5,901 nt of DNA, taken from the NCBI GenBank assembly GCA_964503895.1, contig CAZDCF010000058.1, forward strand, positions 1 to 5,901, read 5' to 3'. Within the stretch, counting starts at the first letter, position 1. Each line of letters begins with the position of its first letter. Shown here piece by piece: positions 1-5,901 of this stretch. The stretch comes from Nitronereus sp964503895 (lineage in GTDB: Bacteria > Nitrospirota > Nitrospiria > Nitrospirales > UBA8639). Both the position numbers and the translations under genes were made by a program. The notes beneath the pieces are model-generated. The model did not search any database. It was not told where the DNA came from and was given only the letters and a program-made list of their open reading frames with translations.

Positions 1-916
1 CTTGGATTATTGCGATAACGGCTCCATATACAATAGCCACCAGCCCAAGGATCATAACTATAGTGACAACGGTTCCATCCTTCGAAGCCTCAGGAAGCAG
101 AGGGAAACTAAATCGAAGAAAGCCGTATGTCCCCAGTTTGACCCCAGCCAGTATCACCGACATGCCAATGGGCCCCTGAACGAGCGCATCCGGTAACCAC
201 GTGTGAAAGGGAAATACCGGAGCTTTAAAAGCAAGCCCCATAAAGATCAGCCAGAAAATCAAAATCTGTTGGCCAACCGGAACTGGAACCATCAGTAAAT
301 CAAGCAAATCAAAACTATACGCCTGGTTAACAGCATGATAATTCAAGCTCAGCAACGCGAAACCAACCAGCATAAAAACACTACCCAACAAGGTGTAGAG
401 CACGTATTTTAACGCCGCATATTCCTTTTCTTCTCCCACTCCCCACAATTTGATGAGAAAGTAACTTGGGATAAGCATCAATTCCCAGAATACGAAAAAA
501 AGTATGAGATCGATTGATACAAAAATTCCTATGATCGTGGTTTCCAAGGCCAAGATGCTCATGAAGTAAGGTTTGAGTTTCTCGGATACGGAATCCCAGG
601 AGTACAGAATGATCATAACCGTGAGGAAAGCCGTCAGCCCGACAAATAAAATGCTAATACCATCCACGGCAACATGATAAGAGATACCAAGCGGTGGGAT
701 CCAATTCATCCTCTCACTGAATTGCATAGCCGCAGACTCTGGCACAAATCGCAGCAACAGCAATACGGATAGCGCAAGTTCGAACACAGCAATTCCGAGC
801 GCAGATTTTTTTAGAAGATCTGGATCCTTCTGCATCCAGAGAATGATTGCACCAATCAATGGCAAGAAAATCATTACCGAGAGGAGAGGAAAACCGAATT
901 GAAGTTCTTCAAGCAT
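1..916 (-). CDS. nuoM: NADH-quinone oxidoreductase subunit M (NuoM), 5' part, cut by window edge
   Basis: Antiporter-like proton-pumping subunit of the complex I membrane arm. The reading frame opens at an ATG (916-914), 21 bases after the nuoL stop, and stays open to the window edge, giving 305 visible residues of a family usually near 500. The N-terminus is a hydrophobic helix (about residues 10-28), and more membrane segments follow. Family residues are present: Glu145 in FVFWE (the TM5 proton-channel glutamate, E. coli E144), Lys231 in FKAPVFPFH (E. coli K234) and HTWLPDA at 238-244. After that the sequence departs from the usual HTEAPTAGS type and reads LVQGPIGMS. The AG to YG spacing in TM8 is two residues shorter than usual, although a lysine (Lys260) is kept. 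No in-frame start precedes the ATG without a stop, and the Shine-Dalgarno is weak. The position after nuoL fits NuoM. NuoN or other antiporter-like paralogues are less likely given FWELMLIPSYFLI. It may be one of two nuoM copies, which cannot be tested here. Confidence 0.93.
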   Translation of the reverse strand, partial: MLEELQFGFPLLSVMIFLPLIGAIILWMQKDPDLLKKSALGIAVFELALSVLLLLRFVPESAAMQFSERMNWIPPLGISYHVAVDGISILFVGLTAFLTVMIILYSWDSVSEKLKPYFMSILALETTIIGIFVSIDLILFFVFWELMLIPSYFLIKLWGVGEEKEYAALKYVLYTLLGSVFMLVGFALLSLNYHAVNQAYSFDLLDLLMVPVPVGQQILIFWLIFMGLAFKAPVFPFHTWLPDALVQGPIGMSVILAGVKLGTYGFLRFSFPLLPEASKDGTVVTIVMILGLVAIVYGAVIAIIQ

Positions 917-937
917 CGTAAAAGATGAATCTCACAA

Positions 938-2926
938 TTATAAAACCGACGTACCCGTTAACCACACAAGTAAAAAATGAACTAATATGAAGAGCCCTAT
1001 AACAATCATTGCAGCATAATGATTTACCAAGCCAGTTTGCAGTCTTCGCCATGACCACGCCGCCAAATGATTAGCTAAACCAACAACATTGAGGCCAGCA
1101 TAAATCACGTGTTTTTCTGCCCAAGTTACACCGGCCCCGCTAGCATCTGCCCCCTTCCCAATGCCGCGAATAAAACGATCGATAATATTCTGATCAATCC
1201 AATCCCAGATTTGACCAAGGCGTTTGCATGGCTCGACAATAATGACATCATACAATTCATCTACCCAGTATTTATTTAAGAAGGTCCGATAGGCCCCAGC
1301 ATATTTTTCAGCCCATTCGTTGGCCATACCCGGTTTCATCGAATACATATGATGCGCAAGACCCCAACCACCAAACGCAATACAGATGGCCACGGCCATG
1401 AGTCCAAATAAAGTCCCAAGACCAACATCATGATTTTCCGAGCCAGCTAAGGTGGTGACAGGCTCTAAAAATCCATGAAACCATCCATGCTCAGGCGGAA
1501 CTCCCAGGAATCCACCAAACACCGACAACCCGGCCAAAACCATGAGTGGCACCGTCATAACAGGCGGCGATTCATGAATATGATGATCCACTTCAGGATC
1601 AACGCGTGATTGACCATAAAATGTCAGATACGTCAGGCGGAACATATAAAAGGAAGTGAGAAACGCGCCAACAACTGCGAACGCATAGAGAAGATACCCG
1701 ACACCCCCACTCAAGAAGGCATGAGCCATAATTTCATCCTTGCTCCAAAATCCTGCCAACGGGGGAATCCCGGCAATAGCTAGGGTCCCAATGAGAAATA
1801 CCGTATAGGTGATGGGAATTCTATTATACAGGCCGCCCATTTTTCGAATGTCTTGTTCACCTCCAAGGGAGTGAATTACGGCACCAGCCGACAAGAAAAG
1901 AAGCGCTTTGAAAAATGCATGGGTGACGAGATGGAAAATCGCAGCAATATAGGCACCAACTCCACAAGCCAAAAACATATAACCTAATTGGCTGACCGTG
2001 GAATATGCCAAAACTCGTTTAATGTCGTTTTGGACCAATCCAATGGTTGCGGCGAAAAGCGCAGTAATTCCTCCAATGATTCCCACCGTGGCCATGGCCA
2101 CCGGAGCCATATCGTAGAACACATGGTTTCGGACCACCATATACACCCCAGCCGTCACCATGGTAGCAGCATGAATAAGAGCACTCACAGGAGTTGGACC
2201 TTCCATAGCATCAGGCAGCCAGGTATACAGCGGAACCTGTGCAGACTTCCCAATCGCTCCGACTAACAGGCACAACGCGATGGCTGTGGCCATTTCTGTT
2301 GAGAGTTGTCCAACATTGGCCAAGACTTTGGTATAATCCAGTGTTTTGAAGTTGGCGAACACCAAGAAAATCGCCAGCAAAAATCCTGCATCACCAATGC
2401 GATTAACCACAAACGCTTTGGTTGCAGCCTTAGCCGCGGAAACCTTGTGGAAGTAGTAACCAATCAACAAATAAGAACACAGCCCCACACCTTCCCAGCC
2501 AATGAAGAGAACCAAGTAGTTGTTCCCCATCACGAGCAGAAGCATAGAAACCATGAACAAATTCATATACACGAAGAAGCGAGTAAATCCTTCTTCACCA
2601 TGCATATACCCCACGGAATACACATGAATTAGAAACCCAACGCCCGTCACCACCATCAACATGATGGCACTCAAGGGATCGATGAGAAAGGCCAAATCAA
2701 CGTGAAATTCCCCGCCAAAAATCCAAGAATAGGCAATAACTTCTCGAGGCGTTGGATCTTCCATGACACCTAGAAAGACGGTAAGTGCGCAGAGAAAAGA
2801 TAACCCCACGGACCCAAACGCAATCTTGCCCGCTAAATCAGGAGAATAGCGATGGCCGACAAGCCCATTCACAATGACAGCAATGAGGGGGAAAACTGGA
2901 ATTAAAATAACAATGAGTTCTGCCAC
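938..2926 (-). CDS. nuoL: NADH-quinone oxidoreductase subunit L (NuoL), complete, with extended lateral helix
   Basis: Distal antiporter-like proton pump of complex I, 662 residues (E. coli NuoL is 613). It begins with a GTG codon (2926-2924), one base after the nuoK stop, so translation is probably coupled. Visible channel residues are Glu145 in GWEGVGLCSY, Lys227 in GKSAQVPLYTWLPDAMEGPT, His252 in IHAATMV, His332, His336 and Lys340 in FHLVTHAFFK, and Lys396 in FWSKDEI. These match the E. coli set E144, K229, H254, H334, H338, K342 and K399. Many hydrophobic helices fill residues 1 to about 525. The C-terminus starts with NKYWVDELYD (551-560), continues as the amphipathic HL region, and ends in RRLQTGLVNHY (627-637) plus an anchoring helix (about 638-658). 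From YD (559) to NHY (637) is 79 residues, against about 50 for the equivalent E. coli stretch. Mrp antiporter subunit A and hydrogenase-type paralogues are unlikely because of the nuo neighbours and the HL tail. Confidence 0.98.
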   Translation of the reverse strand: MAELIVILIPVFPLIAVIVNGLVGHRYSPDLAGKIAFGSVGLSFLCALTVFLGVMEDPTPREVIAYSWIFGGEFHVDLAFLIDPLSAIMLMVVTGVGFLIHVYSVGYMHGEEGFTRFFVYMNLFMVSMLLLVMGNNYLVLFIGWEGVGLCSYLLIGYYFHKVSAAKAATKAFVVNRIGDAGFLLAIFLVFANFKTLDYTKVLANVGQLSTEMATAIALCLLVGAIGKSAQVPLYTWLPDAMEGPTPVSALIHAATMVTAGVYMVVRNHVFYDMAPVAMATVGIIGGITALFAATIGLVQNDIKRVLAYSTVSQLGYMFLACGVGAYIAAIFHLVTHAFFKALLFLSAGAVIHSLGGEQDIRKMGGLYNRIPITYTVFLIGTLAIAGIPPLAGFWSKDEIMAHAFLSGGVGYLLYAFAVVGAFLTSFYMFRLTYLTFYGQSRVDPEVDHHIHESPPVMTVPLMVLAGLSVFGGFLGVPPEHGWFHGFLEPVTTLAGSENHDVGLGTLFGLMAVAICIAFGGWGLAHHMYSMKPGMANEWAEKYAGAYRTFLNKYWVDELYDVIIVEPCKRLGQIWDWIDQNIIDRFIRGIGKGADASGAGVTWAEKHVIYAGLNVVGLANHLAAWSWRRLQTGLVNHYAAMIVIGLFILVHFLLVWLTGTSVL
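1016..1252 (-). other. Region encoding the extended NuoL lateral helix (HL)
   Basis: Codons 559-637 of nuoL. In complex I structures HL lies along the membrane arm and clamps the antiporter-like subunits together. This segment is mixed polar and hydrophobic, with charged or polar residues (EPCKR, DWIDQN, DRFIR, WAEKH, ANH) spaced as expected for an amphipathic helix. It includes a glycine-rich patch at residues 588-599. The boundaries are my estimate from motif comparison, not a structural alignment. The roughly 29 extra residues would add about 40 Å if helical. Confidence 0.65.
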
Positions 2927-2927
2927 G

Positions 2928-3230
2928 TTACCACTTCAACAAGTTGACCTGGTCTACATTAGTCGCAATTTTTCCACGGAATACCACGATGATAATGGCT
3001 AAACCCACCGCCGCTTCTCCCGCGGCAATCGCGATAACAAACAGCGCCGCTAATTGGCCAGTCATTGATTCCAAATAATGCGAAAACGCCACGAGATTGA
3101 TATTGGCCGCATTGAGCATAATTTCCACGGACATTAAGACGATAATGAAGTTCCGACGAATCAATACACCAAGAAGTCCTGTCATAAACAAGATCGCGCT
3201 CAATGCTACATATGCAGAAAGAGGAATCAT
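2928..3230 (-). CDS. nuoK: NADH-quinone oxidoreductase subunit K (NuoK)
   Basis: Small membrane subunit of complex I with three transmembrane helices, 100 residues, exactly the usual length for the family. It begins with ATG, 7 bases after the nuoJ stop, and ends in TAA one base before the nuoL GTG. The two membrane glutamates that carry the proton/charge path are in the canonical places: Glu36 in LMSVEIMLNAANINLV and Glu72 in AIAAGEAAVGLAI. Helices are at about residues 4-23, 28-49 and 61-84. Nothing is unusual except the weak Shine-Dalgarno (ATAGGCT just upstream). NuoK sits between NuoJ and the NuoL/M/N pumps and is related to MrpC. The neighbours and the GEAAVGLA motif favour NuoK. Confidence 0.97.
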   Translation of the reverse strand: MIPLSAYVALSAILFMTGLLGVLIRRNFIIVLMSVEIMLNAANINLVAFSHYLESMTGQLAALFVIAIAAGEAAVGLAIIIVVFRGKIATNVDQVNLLKW

Positions 3231-3237
3231 AGCCTAT

Positions 3238-3644
3238 TTAGTTTGATCCATCAGCCTCAGACACCGACGTGGTAGGAGTCTTGGCTAAAACGATAGCACC
3301 AATAACAGCCCCCAACAAAAATACCCCAACAATTTCAAACAACAGTAAATAATCGCTAAACATGGTGATCCCAATCGCATGGCTTGGTCCAGTGTTTAAA
3401 AGCACTTCCGTGGTAGCCTTCCCAGTGATCCCGCCATAAGGCGTTTGAAAAATCANNNNNNNNNNNNNNNNNNNNNNNNNNNNNNNNNNNNNNNNNNNNN
3501 NNNNNNNNNNNNNNNNNNNNNNNNNNNNNNNNNNNNNNNNNNNNNNNNNNNNNNNCCGCAATGGACAGGATTTTTCAGCGCGATCGTGAAGACGCCGGCA
3601 ATGATACTCACCGTCGCGAAGTACCCGAACAGTAAATAGATCAT
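3238..3644 (-). CDS. nuoJ: NADH-quinone oxidoreductase subunit J (NuoJ), interrupted by assembly gap
   Basis: Membrane subunit of complex I. The N-terminal part (ATG at 3644-3642, 29 full codons) is a hydrophobic helix ending in ALKNPVHC, the family's RNPVHS-type signature after TM1. The C-terminal part (71 residues plus TAA) contains MFSDYLLLFEIVGVFLLGAV and IGAIVLAK, the typical last helix of NuoJ. Between them lie 100 Ns. With the gap taken literally, the span (407 bases) is not a multiple of three, so the parts are out of frame. Because 100 is a conventional filler length this says nothing about a real frameshift. About 100 residues are visible and NuoJ is usually about 165-185, so roughly 200 bases or more are probably missing, including the TM3 segment with the gating pi-bulge. 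The gene starts 6 bases after the nuoI stop. Confidence 0.9.
3456..3555. other. Assembly gap of exactly 100 N inside nuoJ
   Basis: One uninterrupted run of N, flanked on both sides by recognisable nuoJ coding sequence. The round length indicates a scaffolding placeholder of unknown true size. The expected NuoJ length suggests the true missing sequence is longer than 100 bases. Confidence 0.99.
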
Positions 3645-3650
3645 GAAATG

Positions 3651-4226
3651 TTATGAATCAGAAGCCTCGGCTTTTCCTACAGGCTGTGGGAAATGATAGC
3701 GGTAAGCACGACTCTCATCATCGTCCTTTTCTTGATTATGAGCATATAAATATTTTTTGGCATCTTCTATATGGAGTTCACCAACTTCATATAGTCGCTT
3801 TTTGTCAAACATGAGAGTTCGCTTATCATGGGTAGAATATTCGTACATTTTAGTCATAGCAAGCGCATTAACCGGACAAGCTTCAACGCAGTAACCACAA
3901 AACACGCATTTGGTAATGTCAATGTAGAACTCTGTTGCATACCGTTGAAGCGGCATGGACTTATCTTCCTCGCTAATCACTTTAATGCACCTGGAAGGAC
4001 ATGCGACTTCGCAGAGATCGCAACCCACACAACGCTCTTGCCCGTTATCATATCGCAACAGGCCAAGCGCCCCTCTATGCGCATCAGGAATCTTTCGCTT
4101 TTCACGAGGATATTGAAATGTTATAGGACGATGAAGCATATGCTTGAGGGTCACCTTCATCGCACTCCAGATTTCTCTGAATAAGACTGCGTCAAAAAAA
4201 ATTTTTGTGGTATTATTTGATTCCAT
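3651..4226 (-). CDS. nuoI: NADH-quinone oxidoreductase subunit I (NuoI), two 4Fe-4S clusters
   Basis: Ferredoxin-like subunit of the peripheral arm that carries clusters N6a and N6b and hands electrons on towards N2 and quinone. It has 191 residues (E. coli 180). Cluster motifs are CVGCDLCEVACPS (Cys66, 69, 72, 76) and CVFCGYCVEACPV (Cys107, 110, 113, 117), both complete. An extra Cys80 follows the first motif. The N-terminus has an amphipathic stretch, about 15-35 (REIWSAMKVTLKHML), and then ITFQYPREK and AHRGALGLLRYDNGQERC, which are typical of NuoI. The C-terminal tail beyond about 165 is acidic and then basic. The ATG is chosen because AAAGGG lies 6 bases upstream. The gene follows the nuoG stop by 10 bases. 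In most bacteria nuoH lies between these two genes, and here there is no room for it. Isolated ferredoxins or formate hydrogenlyase HycF-type proteins are less likely, given nuoJKLM directly downstream. Confidence 0.97.
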   Translation of the reverse strand: MESNNTTKIFFDAVLFREIWSAMKVTLKHMLHRPITFQYPREKRKIPDAHRGALGLLRYDNGQERCVGCDLCEVACPSRCIKVISEEDKSMPLQRYATEFYIDITKCVFCGYCVEACPVNALAMTKMYEYSTHDKRTLMFDKKRLYEVGELHIEDAKKYLYAHNQEKDDDESRAYRYHFPQPVGKAEASDS

Positions 4227-4232
4227 ACAATG

Positions 4233-4240
4233 CCCTTTAT
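4233..4240 (-). promoter_or_regulatory. Shine-Dalgarno of nuoI, overlapping the nuoG stop codon
   Basis: The minus strand reads ATAAAGGG, with the final A residues of the nuoG TAA stop forming part of an AAAGGG element six bases before the nuoI ATG. It is the best ribosome binding site in the window and supports the chosen nuoI start. The overlap suggests translational coupling of nuoG and nuoI. Confidence 0.6.
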
Positions 4241-5901
4241 ATTTTTTCTATGGAAACCTGAGCCATTTTGAAATAAGGCACTCGAGTCATGGGATCTGTT
4301 TCGACCACCATTAAATCCTTCACCGGTGGGTCCATAAAATGCTCTGGGAACACACAACTCCCTGGCAACACAGCGATATCTGCCTCCACGTCCAATTCTA
4401 CTTGACCGTGATCGGACATAACCCGCACACGGCCCCCTTCCATCAACCCCATTCGCTCAATTTCTTCTGGAGACATCCGCAAGCATTTCGTGTTAGGAGA
4501 GATATCCATCAATCCCGAAGCTTTCGTCGAAAGTTTTCCAGAATGATAAATCAGTTGAATGAGTTTCAACCCAACAGGCCTTGACGGATTAGTAGAACCA
4601 CCAGAACTTGCATATCGGCTAGAGACCTTATCCACGAAACCATTGCTCAAATAAGAATTGGGATTTGCCCTAACCTTCTTGGGTTGGCCAAGATTGTAAT
4701 ACCCAGGAAGCAGTTTCCGGATTTCCTCTTGAATGTCCTGTGTAGTTTCATACGGTAGCATTTGGCCCATGCTATTAGCGACGCCAACAAAAATGTGCCA
4801 ATCGAAGGCACTCTCACCGAGAGGATCAAGTGCCGGCCTGAGGAACTGCACCTTGCCTTCTTGGTTGGTGACCGTGCCATCTTTCTCTGCGAACGTACAA
4901 GCAGGAAACACGATATGTGCTTGTTGCGCAGTGTCTGTTAAAAAAGGATCTTGGCAAATCAGGAGTTCAAGGTTCGACAAGGCCTTATCTACACCAAATG
5001 ACTTTGGCAGTGTAGCTAAAGGATTCTCGCCAACTACATACAAGGCTTTAATTTTTCCATCGAGGCAACCTTGAAGAATGTCCATGAGAGTCGAACCGTC
5101 ATGTGCCGTTGGTAAACTAGCTTCCCAGGCTTTTGAATATTTCTGTTTCGCTGCTGCATCACTAAAGGCCACAGGACCAGGGAGAAATTCCGGCGCCACC
5201 CCCATGTCCAACGCACCTTGCTCATTGCCTTCTTCTACAACCGTATTGATCCCAGAGCCCTCTTGATTTAACTTTCCAGTGATCCAAGCAAGATCCACAA
5301 GATTCAAGACATTATTATAACCATTCTTCTGCCGAACGATTCCCTCTCCACAAAGAATAATAGAACGGGGGGCTTCGGCAAAAATTTTGGCAATATCATT
5401 AATCTGTTCAGCGGAAATGCCTGTTTGCTTTGCGACTTCATCCAGCGAAATAGCATCCGCCGCTTGTTTTAATGCATTGAATGCTTGAGGAGTTTGGCCG
5501 GTTACATCTAAATCGACGAGATCTTGATCGAGAACTGACTTCACCAAACCTTTCACCAACAACCCCTCGGTCCCTGGTTTCACCATAATAGGATTGGATG
5601 CAAGCTTGGAAAGATTAGTTTGCATAGAATCAACCACAATGGCTGAAGCTTTATAGGTCCCAATCGCCTCTTTCACTCGAAGACTCGCCACAGGATTGGT
5701 TTCCGTAATATTGGCTCCAACCACCAGAATCACTTTGGCTTTCGTAATATCCTCAGACGTGTTCATCATCCGGTTTATACCCAACGAATGATGAACGGCC
5801 CGCACAAAATTCACATGTCCATATCTCGCACTACTGTCAACATTATTCGTTCCAATAACTGTGCGCATAAACTTTTGAAACACATATAACTCTTCATTGG
5901 T
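4237..5901 (-). CDS. nuoG: NADH-quinone oxidoreductase subunit G (NuoG), 3' part, molybdopterin-type domains
   Basis: Large iron-sulfur subunit of the complex I peripheral arm. The frame is open from the window edge, so the gene begins to the right. 554 residues are visible, starting TNEELYVFQK, and the GTG at 5883 is an internal valine, not a start. The visible part is the formate dehydrogenase-like molybdopterin region: RTVIGTNNVDSSARYGH at about 13-29, VVGANITETNPVASLR (60-75), LYVVGENPLA (287-296) and FPACTFAEKDGTVTNQEGKV (332-351). A C-terminal dinucleotide-binding fold follows (about 452-548, YHSGKLSTKASGLMDISP onward), ending in IEKI. The N-terminal 2Fe-2S and 4Fe-4S domains lie outside the window. 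Where formate dehydrogenases have selenocysteine or cysteine before the conserved His (RVUH), this protein has Gly (RYGH), so a catalytic Mo ligand is absent. That fits a structural role, as usual in NuoG. A formate dehydrogenase alpha subunit is the main alternative, but the missing ligand and the nuoIJKLM neighbours argue for NuoG. Confidence 0.92.
   Translation of the reverse strand, partial: TNEELYVFQKFMRTVIGTNNVDSSARYGHVNFVRAVHHSLGINRMMNTSEDITKAKVILVVGANITETNPVASLRVKEAIGTYKASAIVVDSMQTNLSKLASNPIMVKPGTEGLLVKGLVKSVLDQDLVDLDVTGQTPQAFNALKQAADAISLDEVAKQTGISAEQINDIAKIFAEAPRSIILCGEGIVRQKNGYNNVLNLVDLAWITGKLNQEGSGINTVVEEGNEQGALDMGVAPEFLPGPVAFSDAAAKQKYSKAWEASLPTAHDGSTLMDILQGCLDGKIKALYVVGENPLATLPKSFGVDKALSNLELLICQDPFLTDTAQQAHIVFPACTFAEKDGTVTNQEGKVQFLRPALDPLGESAFDWHIFVGVANSMGQMLPYETTQDIQEEIRKLLPGYYNLGQPKKVRANPNSYLSNGFVDKVSSRYASSGGSTNPSRPVGLKLIQLIYHSGKLSTKASGLMDISPNTKCLRMSPEEIERMGLMEGGRVRVMSDHGQVELDVEADIAVLPGSCVFPEHFMDPPVKDLMVVETDPMTRVPYFKMAQVSIEKI

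Noticed and set aside
2..196. Plus-strand open frame of 64 codons at the left edge
   Set aside because: It lies opposite nuoM, has no hydrophobic or recognisable domain, and the nuoM frame carries clear family motifs.
1988..2632. Plus-strand open frames (1988-2266 and 2306-2632) and a minus-strand frame at 2263-2463 within nuoL
   Set aside because: All lie within the conserved nuoL frame; their translations are low-complexity shadows with no family signature.
938..2926. NuoL as an Mrp-type Na+/H+ antiporter or hydrogenase-4 subunit
   Set aside because: The C-terminal VDELYD-to-RRLQTG lateral-helix tail and the nuoI-J-K neighbours identify a true complex I NuoL.
3445..3639. Open frames running through the N run on both strands
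   Set aside because: They exist only because N codons cannot be stops. Only the flanks in the nuoJ frames look like protein family sequence.
3238..3644. nuoJ as a frameshifted pseudogene
   Set aside because: The frame mismatch depends wholly on taking a 100-N placeholder as a real length; both flanks are intact and typical.
3828..4184. Plus-strand open frame of 118 codons opposite nuoI
   Set aside because: nuoI has both complete ferredoxin motifs; the opposite frame has no recognisable content.
4339..5266. Several short open frames on both strands inside nuoG (for example 4339-4584, 4733-5074, 5034-5225, 5078-5266)
   Set aside because: They are shadows of the nuoG frame, which has continuous family motifs.
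4237..5883. A complete gene starting at the GTG at 5883
   Set aside because: Upstream codons to the window edge (TNEELY) continue the NuoG family sequence, so the GTG is an internal valine and the gene is truncated by the window.

Overview
The window is one stretch of a bacterial respiratory complex I (NADH:quinone oxidoreductase, nuo) operon. Every gene lies on the minus strand. Read in the direction of transcription (right to left) the order is nuoG (3' part), nuoI, nuoJ (interrupted by an assembly gap), nuoK, nuoL and nuoM (5' part). Spacers are only 1 to 21 bases, so this is a single tightly packed transcription unit, and no promoter or terminator is visible. No intergenic stretch approaches 300 bases. 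No RNA gene, mobile element, repeat array or CRISPR was seen.

The source cannot be named with certainty. The run of exactly 100 N shows a draft or metagenome-derived scaffold. GC content is in the mid to upper forties by spot-counting two lines. The protein style and the long NuoL helix would fit a Nitrospira-like (Nitrospirota) nitrifier or a relative, but that is an inference from family memory, not a database match.

Region by region: 5901-4237 encodes the molybdopterin-type C-terminal domains of NuoG, in the peripheral arm. 4226-3651 encodes NuoI, which carries two 4Fe-4S clusters and passes electrons towards quinone. 3644-3238 (NuoJ, gapped) and 3230-2928 (NuoK) are small membrane subunits that carry the proton/charge path. 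2926-938 (NuoL) and 916-1 (NuoM, cut by the window edge) are antiporter-like proton pumps. Electrons would run through NuoG and NuoI to quinone, with proton translocation through J, K, L and M.

The most interesting signal is in NuoL. Its C-terminal lateral (HL) helix region is about 29 residues longer than in E. coli NuoL, as recalled. Extensions of this kind are known from complex I variants that carry a fourth pumping subunit (a second NuoM). NuoM here also has a non-standard loop and TM8 sequence, shortened by two residues just before the channel lysine. In addition, nuoH is missing from its usual place between nuoG and nuoI. Together these suggest a modified, possibly four-pump complex I. 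The decisive evidence, a second nuoM or a nuoN beyond position 1 and a nuoH upstream or elsewhere, lies outside the window.
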